NCBI GenBank assembly: GCA_903632075.3
Contig: CAHIKZ030003513.1
Span: 82,001-146,000, forward strand
Direction: 5' to 3'
DNA length: 64,000 nt
DNA from: Acanthosepion pharaonis
Taxonomy: Eukaryota > Mollusca > Cephalopoda > Sepiida > Sepiidae
Below are positions 1 to 11,059 of this stretch, piece by piece (positions within the stretch are counted from its first letter, which is position 1; the number at the start of each line of letters is the position of its first letter). Under the pieces are notes generated by a model. The model was not told the DNA's origin. It made no database searches and saw only the letters and a program-made list of their open reading frames with translations. The position numbers were made by a program, and so were the translations under genes.

Positions 1-376
1 TGAAATATATATATATATATAGATAGAAAGGAATATTAAAAAAATACCAATATTTATGGAAAAATATATAAATCACGTCTTATTATCATTTTATTAATTT
101 GAAGAAAAAAGGCAATTTGTTGTTTTGGGAATCCAGGATTTGTTCTGTCAACTGTCATAAAAATGAAAAAGGCATTGATTTTTGGAATGGAATTAAACAA
201 ATGATTAATCTGGAACTATTTTACCAACACCTTTGTTTGACAGGAAAGTTGAATTCAAACTTAGCTTTTTTTGTTTTCTGTTTTTGAATTAATGTATGAT
301 GAATGGATATATTTAAGAATCTGACAATAGAATAAATTATGAACAAATGGAAAACGTTTATAAATTTAACATTTTA

Positions 377-378
<2 letters not shown>

Positions 379-416
<38 letters not shown>

Positions 417-421
417 TATAT
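379..421. repeat. (TA)n microsatellite
   Basis: Uninterrupted TA dinucleotides with a short TAAATA break. A second run follows at 475-513. The surrounding 1-710 is AT-rich with no recognisable coding sequence. Confidence 0.95.
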
Positions 422-473
422 GGTATTTGTGTTTAAAAAATATAATTTTCTTCAGAATGATTTAAAATTTGAA

Positions 474-474
<1 letters not shown>

Positions 475-513
<39 letters not shown>
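475..513. repeat. (TA)n microsatellite
   Basis: Simple TA repeat in AT-rich sequence. Nothing else is recognised between it and the next repeat near 762-783. Confidence 0.95.
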
Positions 514-515
<2 letters not shown>

Positions 516-1131
516 CAATTCATTAAATGCATGTGACGACAACGTGACCATGCTAAACGGAAAGCTGATATTTTAAAAATTTTCAGTTATCTGTTTTTGA
601 TAAGACTTGTGTTTTTATGTCCATCGTATTTGTCAAATTGAACTGAATTGTATTTTAATGAATATTCGAAAAAGGTTTATTAAACCTAAACGCCAGACGC
701 ATATATTTCATTCATTTTAAACAACATTTAAGGATTTTGTTTGTTTTTTCAAAATTTTTCTTCATATATATATATATATATATGAAAATGATGAGACAAA
801 GTGGAAAATTTTTATCAAAGATGCAACTTGAAGAGAGTCTGTATGTCTTTGCGCTTGTTTGATTTATTTGTATCTGTATACTTTCTTCAAGTCCCAAGCC
901 AGGAAGTGATAAGCTAGAGTAATTACTGTGATTTGCAATAACCAACTTATCCTCAGCAATCTCAAGACACTCTCCTAACACATAGTTTTTCTTTCTTTTA
1001 TTCAAACTGATGACGCCAAAGAGAACATAAGCTTTCTTTGGCAAAACGCGTCTTTGATAAAAATTTTTCCACTTTCTCTTATCATCTTGACTTTTGTTTT
1101 GAATACCATTATACATCCTACAAACACATGT

Positions 1132-1173
1132 ACACATGCACACACACATACAAACACACACAGACACACACAC

Positions 1174-1207
<34 letters not shown>
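1132..1207. repeat. Compound (CA)n(TA)n microsatellite
   Basis: Imperfect CACACA passes directly into TATATA. Open frames across it on the minus strand (712-1248) read as Tyr/Ile and Cys/Val strings and are produced by the microsatellite, so they are not annotated as genes. Confidence 0.9.
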
Positions 1208-1211
<4 letters not shown>

Positions 1212-1230
1212 AAATGATATATAAGTTTTT

Positions 1231-1314
1231 ATATACAATACTATTCATCTAAACCAAACATCTGAGATGTTCAGTATTGAGGGTACTGTTCAGATTCATG
1301 GAAGAAAAGGCTGC
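1231..1314. repeat. Dispersed repeat, copy 1
   Basis: The block containing ctaaaccaaacatctgagat, followed by tattgagggtact and gaagaaaaggct, recurs at 1582-1660 with scattered substitutions in the same orientation. The two lie ~350 bp apart and may be an old local duplication. Family unknown. Confidence 0.6.
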
Positions 1315-1581
1315 TGTGGTAAGCTTAAAATTTTTATTAAGTCTTAGAGTTTGGGATATCAAAGGTAATTTGTAATGTTGATTCATTTTTATTTAAAGTG
1401 TAGATTGAAAACATAAATGTACCAAAAATAACTGACACCAAATAGTAATGAAAAAACTTGTGCTAAACAAATATTGTAATTTGTGAAAAACTGTGACACT
1501 TTACGAAATGTTTAAAAATTTATGAACTGTCTTATTCAAAAACAATTACAATCTGTAAAGGAAGTGAAAAATAATGATATA

Positions 1582-1660
1582 CAATACAACTCCTCTAAAC
1601 CAAACGTCCAAGATGTTTGGTATTGAGGGTACTATTCTGATTTGAGGAAGAAAAGGCTTC
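1582..1660. repeat. Dispersed repeat, copy 2
   Basis: Diverged direct copy of 1231-1314, sharing ctaaaccaaac, tattgagggtact and gaagaaaaggct. No coding potential is seen. Confidence 0.6.
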
Positions 1661-1955
1661 ATAATTATGTCAATACAAAAGTTCAGATTTGAAGATGAGT
1701 CCAAATTTGAAGAAGTCTAATTCAAGATTTGAGGTGTGCTACTGTATCAAGAACAAATTCATCAGACTAAAATGATGAGCTTACATTGTAGTGACTATAC
1801 ATGCACATGAAGAAGAGGGGACACTGAGAATTTTAAATTTAAATTTAAATTTTTTGGGGGTATATAGTTTATTTTTATAATGCTGAACTTTTCTTGGCAG
1901 ACCTTCTATTATCACATTGTTTACATTCAGATTATTGTCCTCATCTTTATTCTTA

Positions 1956-1998
1956 GCACTGCATTTCGGCCATTGTGCCTCTAGCCTTCTTCAGGTGC
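1956..1998 (-). ncRNA. Hammerhead-like motif of a Penelope-type element (minus strand)
   Basis: Read on the minus strand it starts gcac, then ctgaaga (hammerhead box with the tolerated change at position 7), a GGC/GCC-type stem, gaaa, and closes with gtgc, which pairs with the opening gcac. It sits inside a wider inverted repeat (about 1919-1941 against 2017-2041, with matches such as tttacattcag and ctgaatgtaaa-like arms). Penelope-like elements are known to carry hammerhead ribozymes in their terminal repeats, and an RT remnant of that type lies nearby at 2394-2670. Whether it folds and cleaves is not known. Confidence 0.45.
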
Positions 1999-2128
1999 TT
2001 GTCAACAAACAAAGAGAAGGACAATAGTTTGAATGTAAATAATATATTTATATTGCAATTTTACAAGTGTAGCAACATATGTGTGTGTATACCTGTGTGT
2101 GTCAATAAGTATTGTTATTGATATATAG

Positions 2129-2130
<2 letters not shown>

Positions 2131-2181
<51 letters not shown>
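2131..2181. repeat. (TA)n microsatellite
   Basis: About 25 TA units between the hammerhead-like hairpin and the Penelope-type RT remnant. Confidence 0.95.
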
Positions 2182-2185
<4 letters not shown>

Positions 2186-2393
2186 GCTTTTAATTAGCAG
2201 ATCATTCACAATAAATGTATGTCATAGTTCTTACAATATTTCACCTTACTTTGCAGAAATCACAAATTGGTACATTTAATAACAAAAGTGATAAATGCAT
2301 GACGAAAAAGAAAAAGAAACTAAATGAAATCAGATAGACTATTTAACTGAAACATATAATCAAGATGCTCTATCAATTTATCCCGACAAAACT

Positions 2394-2670
2394 ACTTTAA
2401 CTGACCTTGTAAATGAACTAAACAAAGTCAACCATATGATAGGATTTACTTATGAAATAAAAACAAATAATACTTAACCTTTCCTTGATATCAGTGATAA
2501 TAGCCTACAGTGACAATAGCCTAAAACTAAGTGCCCATTGCAAATCAAGTAAAGAAAATGATCTCATAAATTTCTATTCTTACCATAGTAACAACATAAA
2601 ATCTGTAATAATCATTGGATTCTATTTAAGAGCACTCAGAATTTGTAGCCCTCATATATTGGATGCGTTT
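2394..2670 (+). pseudogene. Penelope-like element reverse transcriptase fragment
   Basis: Plus-strand translation from 2400 gives LVNELNKVN, then FTYEIKTNNT, an in-frame stop, then PFLDI. After a short duplicated segment (tgataatagcct / tgacaatagcct) it continues as LINFYSYHSNNIKS and FYLRALRICSP. The pattern 'T.E......LPFLD' followed by 'NF.S.H...K..VI..FYLRA..IC' is that of the region after the catalytic motifs in Penelope-like RTs, leading to the connector before the GIY-YIG nuclease. The catalytic palm and the nuclease are not present here. The stop codon and missing ends make it a dead fragment. Assignment rests on remembered family pattern only. Confidence 0.55.
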
Positions 2671-2761
2671 AGACGAGGCTCCCTCGCTTTGGGTGACTAC
2701 CAGTCTAAAAGAAAGAAAACCACTTCACTATCTTAGAATGCATACCTAAGAATGCATTGCA

Positions 2762-2827
2762 ATTTATGGATAATAAAAGGAATCTGTGGAGAGGCATGAT
2801 TGCTGACATCCTGAAAGAACACAGCAT

Positions 2828-2829
<2 letters not shown>
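2762..2829 (+). repeat. Isolated unit of the 25-29 kb dimeric satellite
   Basis: The stretch with aaaaggaatctgtggagagg followed by catgattgctgacatcctga matches the unit of the tandem array at 25.1-29.3 kb, for example the unit near 25192. It lies alone here, between the RT remnant and a TA microsatellite, so the satellite monomer also exists as a dispersed sequence. Confidence 0.65.

Positions 2830-2889
<60 letters not shown>
2830..2889. repeat. (TA)n microsatellite
   Basis: About 30 uninterrupted TA units immediately after the isolated satellite monomer. Confidence 0.95.
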
Positions 2890-2892
<3 letters not shown>

Positions 2893-2946
2893 CTGTAGCA
2901 AGTAGATTTATATGAGATGGAGTTGCTAACCCCATGCTCAACAGGT

Positions 2947-3152
2947 TTTTGAATTCAGAGTTGTCCTCCTAGATTGGTTGCCAAATAGCCTATTCTGTCA
3001 TACAATTTAACCCATAGATAGAGGGAGAAAAACAGATTCATACTTTTTATTTTTGCAAAAGTGAATGGAATTTGAATTTTCTTCTTCTGAGTCACTAACG
3101 ATTACTCTGCCTGCACATCCCAGGTTACCAAATACAATGCAGATCTCTGAAG
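2947..3152 (-). repeat. tRNA-derived SINE (family S1), minus strand
   Basis: On the minus strand a degenerate pol III B box (aaattcaaattcc) is followed by a tail with gggttaaattg, ggcaaccaatctagg and aactctgaattcaaaaacc. The same tail order appears at 24130-24345 (-), 24878-25075 (+), 34266-34495 (+) and 35488-35712 (+), which defines a family of about 200-230 bp. Copies are diverged and AT-shifted. Confidence 0.65.
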
Positions 3153-3674
3153 AAGTCAGAGTGTATAATGTTTGGAACAGTAACAACTAAGATGAAAATA
3201 GTTGCATGCAATAGTTTTTTTATACCTTATGCAGCTTTAGGATTTCTCAATGTTGTGACCCTATAAAAATTTGAAACAAAAATCTAGCTCCATTGACATA
3301 GCCATGTGCCAAACTTGGCACAGTTCACATTGATATTAAATGCAACTGAATAACCATTACTTTAAATATGAGATATTTAACATTGTGTGTACTAGCGCAT
3401 TCAGCTGTATGTATGTAAAGGTCTGTGTCATTTATGTGTTTATGTATGTAGATGTGTGTCTAGAGTTTTGTAATGTGCTTGTGCGTGAGAGAGAAAATAG
3501 TACCCTTCCTAGTATCTACCCGCTTCCTTCTACTTCCTGCAACATCTACTCCCAACCCTCATCTTAACCTACTTTTCATCTTCACCATTCACCCCCAACC
3601 AATTCTTCCAAATAGTATCTATGTCAGAAAATGTGCACATATATATGTGAGTAAGTACTTGTGCATACACAAAA

Positions 3675-3678
<4 letters not shown>

Positions 3679-3728
<50 letters not shown>
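3679..3728. repeat. (GT)n microsatellite
   Basis: About 25 GT units. Confidence 0.95.
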
Positions 3729-3729
<1 letters not shown>

Positions 3730-4208
3730 GGTTTTGAAGATGTATTTGTTAAAAGTAAGCTTAGGCTATTTTGTGTGTATTTATAAGACCAAAAACATAC
3801 CTTATGCACACACACATAATATGTGTGTGTATTGTGTTATACATGTTTGAATTTATATGGAGAATAAGAGCAACCTTGTATAAGCCATTTTATTACTTAC
3901 TATATAAACAATTTCGTAAGTGAATATCTATGTCTGTGTGTGTGCGTGTGTGTATGAGGCTGAATAAATAAGTATTATGTTTGTATCTTGACACGTAGTT
4001 GCTAATATTGATCTAAAATGTTCACTTTATAATGTTCGCTCTATAACAGTAACACACATCACTGAATTAAGTGCATTGACAAGGAAAGAGATTATGTTGA
4101 AAAATAAATATTTGTGATGGGAAATAAATACTTTTTTTATCATTAGGTTACGAACATATTGATTTACCTACATACATATTCCAAAATAGCATATATGCCT
4201 AAAAATAT

Positions 4209-4237
4209 GGTGTGTGTGTGTGTGTGTGTGTGTGTGT
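4209..4237. repeat. (GT)n microsatellite
   Basis: About 14 GT units at the edge of a short GC-richer patch. Confidence 0.95.
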
Positions 4238-5635
4238 TAGTAGCGGGTGTACCTCTTTCTTTTCCCTTACTTGCCCCGAGGGTGGCATGGTAGGTTTGGA
4301 ATGTGGTGGCAGGAATAAGAGGTAGAGGTAGTGGGTTGCCCACTGAACAGCCCAACAACAGGATAGAAAGAGGATGGTGGGGCGAGGAGAAAAATAGGAG
4401 AGGCCAAACGGGCTCATGGGTTGGGGCAGAGGGAACAAGGTTTCGGAGGGAAATGAGGAGGTGGGAGTTTTTGACAGCCAAACAGAGACGTCCAGAAAAC
4501 TGCGTGTTGACGTGTATGTCTACTCTACTCTAAATGCGTGTACGTGTTTTTGGTTTTTGTTTTGTTTTTATATTTATTTACTAGTACTTGGTATCTCGGA
4601 TTTTTCAAGACTGACTGCAATTGGATTTAAGTACACGAAAAATGAAGATATGTCCATTGTCCAGATTTTAACCTGTACTGTATATTGTTTTTAAACTCTT
4701 TGCACGTTAGTAATTATTGTCTATTGTGCGATCTTCGTTCACTTCACGTACATCATGTTTTTGTGCGTATGTGTGTGGCTTCTTACTCACTTCATTTCAT
4801 ACTGTTGTTTTGTTATTGTCTTTATTAAGGAAGAATGTGTAAATGAATTTGGATTAATCTGGGTATGGTTATATCGAGTAATAAAGTAAGTAAACTAAAG
4901 TATAAGTACGTAAGTACACACAGACACTGTTGAGTACAAAAAAGTTTACACAGTGCTGTACACTACACTACACAGCAATGACATTTAATGCTGTGTACGA
5001 ATTTTAGGTGTCGTGTAGACAATTATTAGCAATTGAATTATTGCATAAAGTGTGAAGTGTATGTATTTAACAAACACACATGCACAAGTTTATTTTAGTA
5101 TACATTTTTATGCAAAAAAGTTTAAAGAGGGGACAGGAAAAAAAAATGAAGATTTTTTAAAAAAATTTCCTTAAAAATTGACATTCGAAATACTTTAGGT
5201 CGAATACCGAAGATCGAACTTTGGTCCTTGAAAGAAGTGAACAATTTCAACCAAGAAACAATAATTTTTAAACGTTATTAATTCGACACTAGGCCAAAAT
5301 TAATGAAATAGCTTTCTTGACGCTACCCGGAAGACTTTGTTGCGTCAAGAGAGCTTGTTTGCTTGCCTTGAAAACCTGCATTCAAAACCCTGGTTAAATA
5401 CTCGGGCTCCAACATTGAATAACTGCCTTGTTGAGAAATGCGATAGGAAGAAAAAAAAAGCCATAACTTCGGTTTGTAGATAGGAAAAATCATAAAATTT
5501 TAAATTTTCATTTTAAATAGGTAATATTTTTAATAAAATAAGTAATATTTTAATAAAATTTAATATCTCCATAAAATCAACCATAATGAAGTAATATTTT
5601 AATGAACTAAATGTTAATCTATCTTTATTTTTTTA

Positions 5636-5705
5636 ATCAAGTCACCCCAAGCAAGGCGGTAATTCCACTAAGACGCAATGAAACTGGAAGTGAAAGAGAA
5701 TGAAA
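5636..5705 (-). repeat. LINE family A 3-prime tail remnant
   Basis: The block tcaccccaagcaaggcggta followed by ccactaagacgcaa is the reverse complement of the 3-prime untranslated tail of LINE family A, best seen at 23970-24052 (cttagtggcattatcgca, then ttggggtgaaatgag). Similar tails are at 9735-9895, 15265-15420, 22176-22320, 25510-25560 and 47515-47580. Confidence 0.5.
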
Positions 5706-6485
5706 AAACTTCAAGGAACCAGAAACCCAATCCTAAACAGGAAACAAGGGATAAACCTCTCATTCAAAAAAACCGGGGAGGAGTGGGAACTGGGCGATAG
5801 ACATACCTATCTACTCCTATTGAGGAAAATAAATAATAAATATTTTTATCAATTATTATTATTAAGTTATTAAAATATTACTTATTTCATTAGTAAAGTA
5901 AATTACTTTTTTTTCTTATAAAATTTTAAAATATTACTTATTTTTTTTTATTAAAATATAAGTTTTAATTCGTGACTTCTTACTAGTCACAACACAAGCC
6001 GAAATAATTTTATATTTTCCTAGACTTTTTGCCTATCCGAATTTACAACTTTTCTTCCACCATTAACTACCTCAGCCACCAATCCGATATTGAATTGTCA
6101 AATCGAATAAATAAATAAAAGAATATATTTTTTTTAAATGTTCTGTCAAGTAATTTGTAAATATATTAGATGACAGGTTTCTAACAGTGAAATGAAAATA
6201 ACTCCGAGTAACATTCTTGTGTTCAGTTCATAGCAGTAGATTTTTAAAAAATAATTTAATTAACTATGGACATTTCCATATATGGCATAGTTTGTTTTTT
6301 CAAATATTGCTTTGTAGTTAATATTTCGTCTAACTAACAAGACTTAATAAAATAAAAATGCTTAACATACTTATTTATTTTTAGTTTTAAGTACATCACA
6401 CATAACCAGAACAAACCCTAACCAATCTAGTTTTTTTATACAGTTGCTATCTTCGATTAATAAATTGTTTTCAATTTGTCATTAT
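5706..6485. other. AT-rich sequence, no gene seen
   Basis: T- and A-rich runs including imperfect direct repeats of 'aagtaatattttaataaa' type at 5516-5600, plus unassigned sequence. No protein domain or RNA gene recognised. Confidence 0.5.
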
Positions 6486-6498
6486 TAATTTTAAGGTT

Positions 6499-6640
6499 AT
6501 AAAAAAAAAAAAAAAAAAAAACTCCGGCAAGATTTGATCTCTGCGTCTCGTGTCTTGGAAGTCTGTTAAATAAGCAACAGCCATTCGAATGACTATTCAG
6601 GCTGTGAGTTCAAATCTAGCCAGAGGTTAATAATTTCGAT
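6499..6640 (+). repeat. Possible tRNA-like SINE piece next to poly(A)
   Basis: A run of about 20 A (6500-6521) precedes sequence ending in a pol III B-box-like gtgagttcaaatctagcc (6603-6620). No convincing A box or complete cloverleaf was found, so this may be a decayed SINE or chance. Confidence 0.25.
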
Positions 6641-6829
6641 TCATTACTTTAAGGCTTGTCGTGTATAATCTGGTGTTAATTTCAGTGTAGGAGCGTGTGT
6701 GTGTGACCATAAAACGTGTTACTATTGCTTCTTAGCGAAATAAGACGTTTTCCTATTTCATAAAAATACAGGTTTTTTAAAGTAAAGTGTAAACTGACAT
6801 TTCATAGTGTGGGATTCATGTGTAATTCA

Positions 6830-6831
<2 letters not shown>

Positions 6832-6862
<31 letters not shown>

Positions 6863-6881
6863 ACACACACACACACACACA
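6832..6881. repeat. Palindromic (GT)n-(CA)n microsatellite
   Basis: About 15 GT units switch at a central GC to about 10 CA units, giving a perfect inverted repeat with arms of about 19 bp and no spacer. Confidence 0.9.
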
Positions 6882-8454
6882 TGGCATTTATATTCCATCT
6901 GTTTTCGCTTTTATGGTGACTTAGACTGGGCTTAAATGCCACTTCTTTAGAAGGCAACGAGTTAAAAAATCGAACTCACTGGTAGAGTAAACTAAATTAG
7001 TTCGCTAACCATTGGCATTTATTATGGTCAGGCACCCCATAAAGTCAAAGTGTATGTGCTTGTTTAGGTTCTGGTTTGTAGTAAGTAACACATACATAGC
7101 ATACAGTTGTTTGTAAGTTCTCTCCGTCTTCTTTTACTGTGTTTGTTAAGTTAACGCTATGACTTGCACTTATTTTAATATTTCAAAAATATATACTTTT
7201 TAAAAATTAAGCCATTCTTCTTACGTACATGTTTTTTTTTCTATTGTTTTATTTACGTGTCTTCTTGTCAGGTGTCATTAATCACTCTTTATGCGATCAC
7301 TTCAAGCGTGTGAAACTCAAGCTGTTGTTAGTGCACGTGCGTTGTGTACGCACCACACACAATCACTGATGTTTAGTTTCTGTTTAGTTTTGTAGGTGTT
7401 GACTGTTGGTTGAGTGAATAAATATTGTATTTAGTCACTAGAGTGGTTCAAAAATTGGGGAAGGCGTGAAAATTATACTAAGACTGGACCCAGTAGTTTT
7501 TCTCATACTAGAGAGAAAAAGAAAAATATTTTTAGTTTTCATAAAACAAATTACTGCTACTATATTTGTGTGTGTGTGTTATGGAAAAACCACCAACAAA
7601 AACCACAACACAATAAAAGTAAAACTGATTTTTGCGGGAAAGGTCGATTTGTTATAAAGACAGTGAACTGAAGGTAAAACGACAATCCTAGATTTGGGCT
7701 TAAAAAAAAAATCTACCTCGGTGCTATGGTAAATTTTACAAGTACAAATAAATGGACTGTTGCTGACTGCGAGTAAAAAAAAAAAAATAGAAGATTGGTT
7801 TCTGGAATCTGGAAGATTAATTTTAAGAGCAACGTTTTCGTTGTAAAAAAAGTCTCTTACTAAATGATGTTTTGTTTAACTGTGATAAGGTCTGTAAAAT
7901 CTCTCTCCCTGTGAATATGGGTGGCTTCGCGATCATGTGTGTGTGTGTGTGTGTATACTTATGTGTGTGTAGTGCAGTCTTGTGTAGAGACTCGACCAAG
8001 GAGACTTTCTCCCACACTCTAAGAAAAAAAAATCTGTTTGGTCAAATTTTCTTGGAAGTGGGTCGGGCCGAAAACTTCAACATCCATGCACGTCCTGTTT
8101 TATGTATTTTTTTGTTTTGTTTTTATTGTGTTGTGTGCTCGATATTTTTTCGCTATTTTCTTTTTAAATGCGTAACTTGAAAAGAAAGGACCCGTAAAAA
8201 AAAGGGGGGGGCATATACTCGTTTCCATTTTACGTACATACCCGGCGTTAAACTACCCGTTAAAAATCCCACAAAATTCGTAAGGTTACAGTGCACAACA
8301 CAAACAAAAACGGGTTGAAATCTTTGTTGCTACGTGTGTATTGATCTTTTTGAAAATGTATGTACAACTTGAGTATACACAAGAAGAGAATCTGTGTAAC
8401 ACAGACATTCGCTATCGTAGTGAGTTTTTTTTTTGCGTATTGAATCCCACTCAA
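6882..8454. other. Unique AT/GT-rich sequence, no gene seen
   Basis: Short GT runs (for example 7938-7953) and A/T homopolymers. Short open frames on both strands are low-complexity or have no recognised domain. No RNA gene was recognised. Confidence 0.5.
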
Positions 8455-8830
8455 CACACGAAGAAGCGTACAGAAGCAAGAAGGAAAATTGAGTTAAGGA
8501 GAGACGAGAAAGAAACGAACCAGGAAACAAAAAAATGATTAAAAAAAAAGAGAAACACCAAAAAAAAATGATATGAGAAAAAAATAAAAGAGAGTAAGAA
8601 AGAGGAAACAAAGAAGGAGAGACAAGTGGTGATAATAAAAGAAAAAAGTAAGACATCGACAGAAAGAATTAAAAAGTATAATCAGAATGAGCACCGAGCA
8701 AAAGAAACGTAGAGTCTAAAAAGGGAGTGAGCATCATAGCAAGAGAAGCGTGTGAAGTGAGAGGTATAAAGGGAGTGAGTGTTCGCAAAGTATAAAACAT
8801 AGAGAGAGAGGGAAAGAGAAAGCAAGCTTG
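8455..8830 (+). other. Purine-rich strand-asymmetric tract
   Basis: For roughly 370 bp the plus strand is overwhelmingly A and G (gaagaag, aggaaaattgag, ggagagacgagaaagaaac and similar). It is followed by a G-rich patch at 8860-8930. On the minus strand it gives Phe/Leu/Ser-rich open frames that look compositional rather than genic. Confidence 0.6.
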
Positions 8831-9734
8831 TGAAGTCGTTGGACCACAACCACTGAATGAGTCGAGGGGGTGGCAGGGTGAAGTGATGCTACCATTGCGG
8901 TAGGAAGGGGTGTAGGCGTGTCAGTGCTTACCTCCTACCATCTTTTATTTCCTACCTTCTCCTTTTCCTCTTCGTATTAATAATAAAAGAAGCGAGAGTT
9001 CAAGGTTCATCAGGACTTTGTGATCCGGAATCTGTAGTTCATTGCTTTCTTTTTCCTTTTTGAATTTTTATTTTTATTTCTTTTTTAGCAATTAAATGTC
9101 TTTTTTCCCTTTCTTCGAGATGCTTAACAAGACTTAAATAGCATTAAATAGTTTTCATAGAATTCTAGAAATTAAATATCAAAATACAAGAATGCAAAGG
9201 GCAGGAAGGAATTTTCTTTTTTTAAAAATTGTAGAGGGAGAATAAATTTCATTCCTTTTTTTTTATACTTAAAAAGAACCGGACACTTTTTTAAACGGAA
9301 TCTCATTTAAAAATGTTTTCTTTTTATTTAATTTTTTTAAAAAGGCTTTTACAGGATTTTAGAACAATAAGTAAAAATCTCAGTTTAAATTTTTACTAAG
9401 TCTCCAGATATAATTTAAAGATCTTTAACAACAGTTTCTTAAAAAGGAGTTTAGAACAATTAATGTTCAAATTAAAGATAATTAAATAAATTTAATGTTT
9501 GAATTAAGTTAATAATCTTTGACGCATTTGTTCTCAAAAATGAAAAAGCCTTGCATTTAATGCGATCTTTAATAAACTGCAATTTTTTGTAACAAACACT
9601 GACTATCCCGTAAATTAGGGTTTGAGGAGTTTTTAGGATAAGTTATTATTTATTTATTTAAATTACAGAATAAATAAATGTAATACTTTATGCTTGATTG
9701 TGAAGAGTAGTATACTAGTATATTCTTTTTTTAA
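8831..9734. other. GC-richer patch followed by AT-rich sequence
   Basis: 8860-8945 is relatively GC-rich and on the minus strand contains a splice-donor-like ggaggtaagc (centred near 8930). No exon could be supported. 9050-9734 is A/T homopolymer-rich with nothing recognised. Confidence 0.35.
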
Positions 9735-9895
9735 ATCATTTCACCACAAGAAAGGCAATCATGCCACTAAGACGCAAGGGGGTTACTGAGTGTGGAAGAA
9801 TATGATAAAAAAACATTATTAAGGAGAGAGAATAATAAAAGAACAGGAATTAAAAGGAAAAGCTAATGATTGACAGTGCATATAAATAAATCTAT
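9735..9895 (-). repeat. LINE family A 3-prime tail remnant
   Basis: Shares, in order, caccacaagaaaggcaatca, gccactaagacgcaa, gggttactgagtgtg and agcta..gattgacagtgcat with the tail at 15265-15425. Orientation is inverted relative to the coding strand of the family. Confidence 0.6.
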
Positions 9896-10398
9896 TCTAT
9901 AAAACAATGTAACTTTATCTGTTATGCATCCTAACTTTACCTATTTGAGATATGAGATATTCCATTGTTATGACAACATGGACACCAGCCGCATGCATGC
10001 TTGTGTTACAAGATATATCATTGTTCACTTGTTTCATATTAGTTTTTTGGGGGATAACTTTACACTAAAATTGTTTTCAAAACAAAATAAGACATATTCA
10101 TTAACTTTTGAAAATCTTGTACAGCCAAAGATTTTATTTCATTTAAAGAGAATGTATTGTTTGTTTATTTATATACTACCAAAGTAATCCAAGAAGTGGA
10201 ACTCAAGAGAAACCATTCCAAAACAGAAACTATGATTTGGAATTGAAATGAAAACAATGATGGCACCTACCCTGAATAAAAATTCAGGATGGAGAATTAG
10301 TAAATACTAAACACTTCAAGTACCTCAGCATATGGATCAGTTATAACAAATTTAGTATAAGAGATAAAGAAATTGAATATGTATCTGATGCACTAGAG

Positions 10399-10712
10399 CA
10401 GAAGTTCTCAACCGGGGTCCATATGCACCCTGGGGGTGGGGCATGCAACATTAATGGGGTCCACAGGGGTCAATTTTAAAATGGTTTATTATGAGTTATT
10501 TTACTATTTTTACATAAATGGCACACAGAATTTAGTTGTTAAATACAAGTTTATTTTCATTAAATTAGTTTTACTTCAAAATAAAGCATATACAATTACT
10601 ATTTCTATAATACAATCCCTAAACTTATTTATCAGTAAAAAATCATGGAGGTCCACCAAGAAAAATTAAGAGTAAAAGTAGTTCATTGGTAAAAATTGGA
10701 TGAGAACCATTG
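10399..10712. mobile_element. Non-autonomous hAT-type MITE
   Basis: A 314-bp insertion begins cagaagttctcaacc and ends ggatgagaaccattg. These are imperfect terminal inverted repeats resembling the hAT/Charlie pattern CAGnGnTTCTCAACC. It is flanked by cactagag (10391-10398) and tacaagag (10713-10720), a diverged 8-bp target duplication (6/8), as expected for hAT. It splits the LINE family B remnant. No transposase is inside. Confidence 0.75.
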
Positions 10713-11059
10713 TACAAGAGGTAGTTTCATCCAACACCGCAAAAAATAGCTACAAAACATTAACCTGAAAGCTTGAGTCATGTTCTTAAATAGCCTTGTC
10801 GGATTGAGACTTTCATATGGATGTCATTCATGGCGCCAGACCCATTCAGAAATATCCAAACTATCAGCTGTATAGAATCGCTTTTTAGATCAATGGTTAA
10901 AAATGGCTTTGAACAAGTGAAGCCTGCGGATCTTGGTGAAGATCATCCTTCTTTGAGTCTTGTGGACTGGAACAAAGCATAATGAACTGTGCCAGATCAC
11001 TTGAGGACTTTCAACAGCAGCAACAACTAAAATGGATAGCACATGTAACTTGAAGAGAA

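Larger units (their letters stand above)
3153..5635. other. Unique AT/GT-rich sequence, no gene seen
   Basis: Contains (GT)n at 3679-3728 and 4209-4237, a moderately GC-rich patch at 4238-4500 and otherwise unremarkable sequence. Short open frames on both strands lack any recognised domain and several are driven by the GT runs (Cys-Val or Thr-His strings). Confidence 0.6.

Noticed and set aside
712..1248. 178-codon minus-strand frame
   Set aside because: Most of it translates TA/CA microsatellites and the remainder has no recognised domain.
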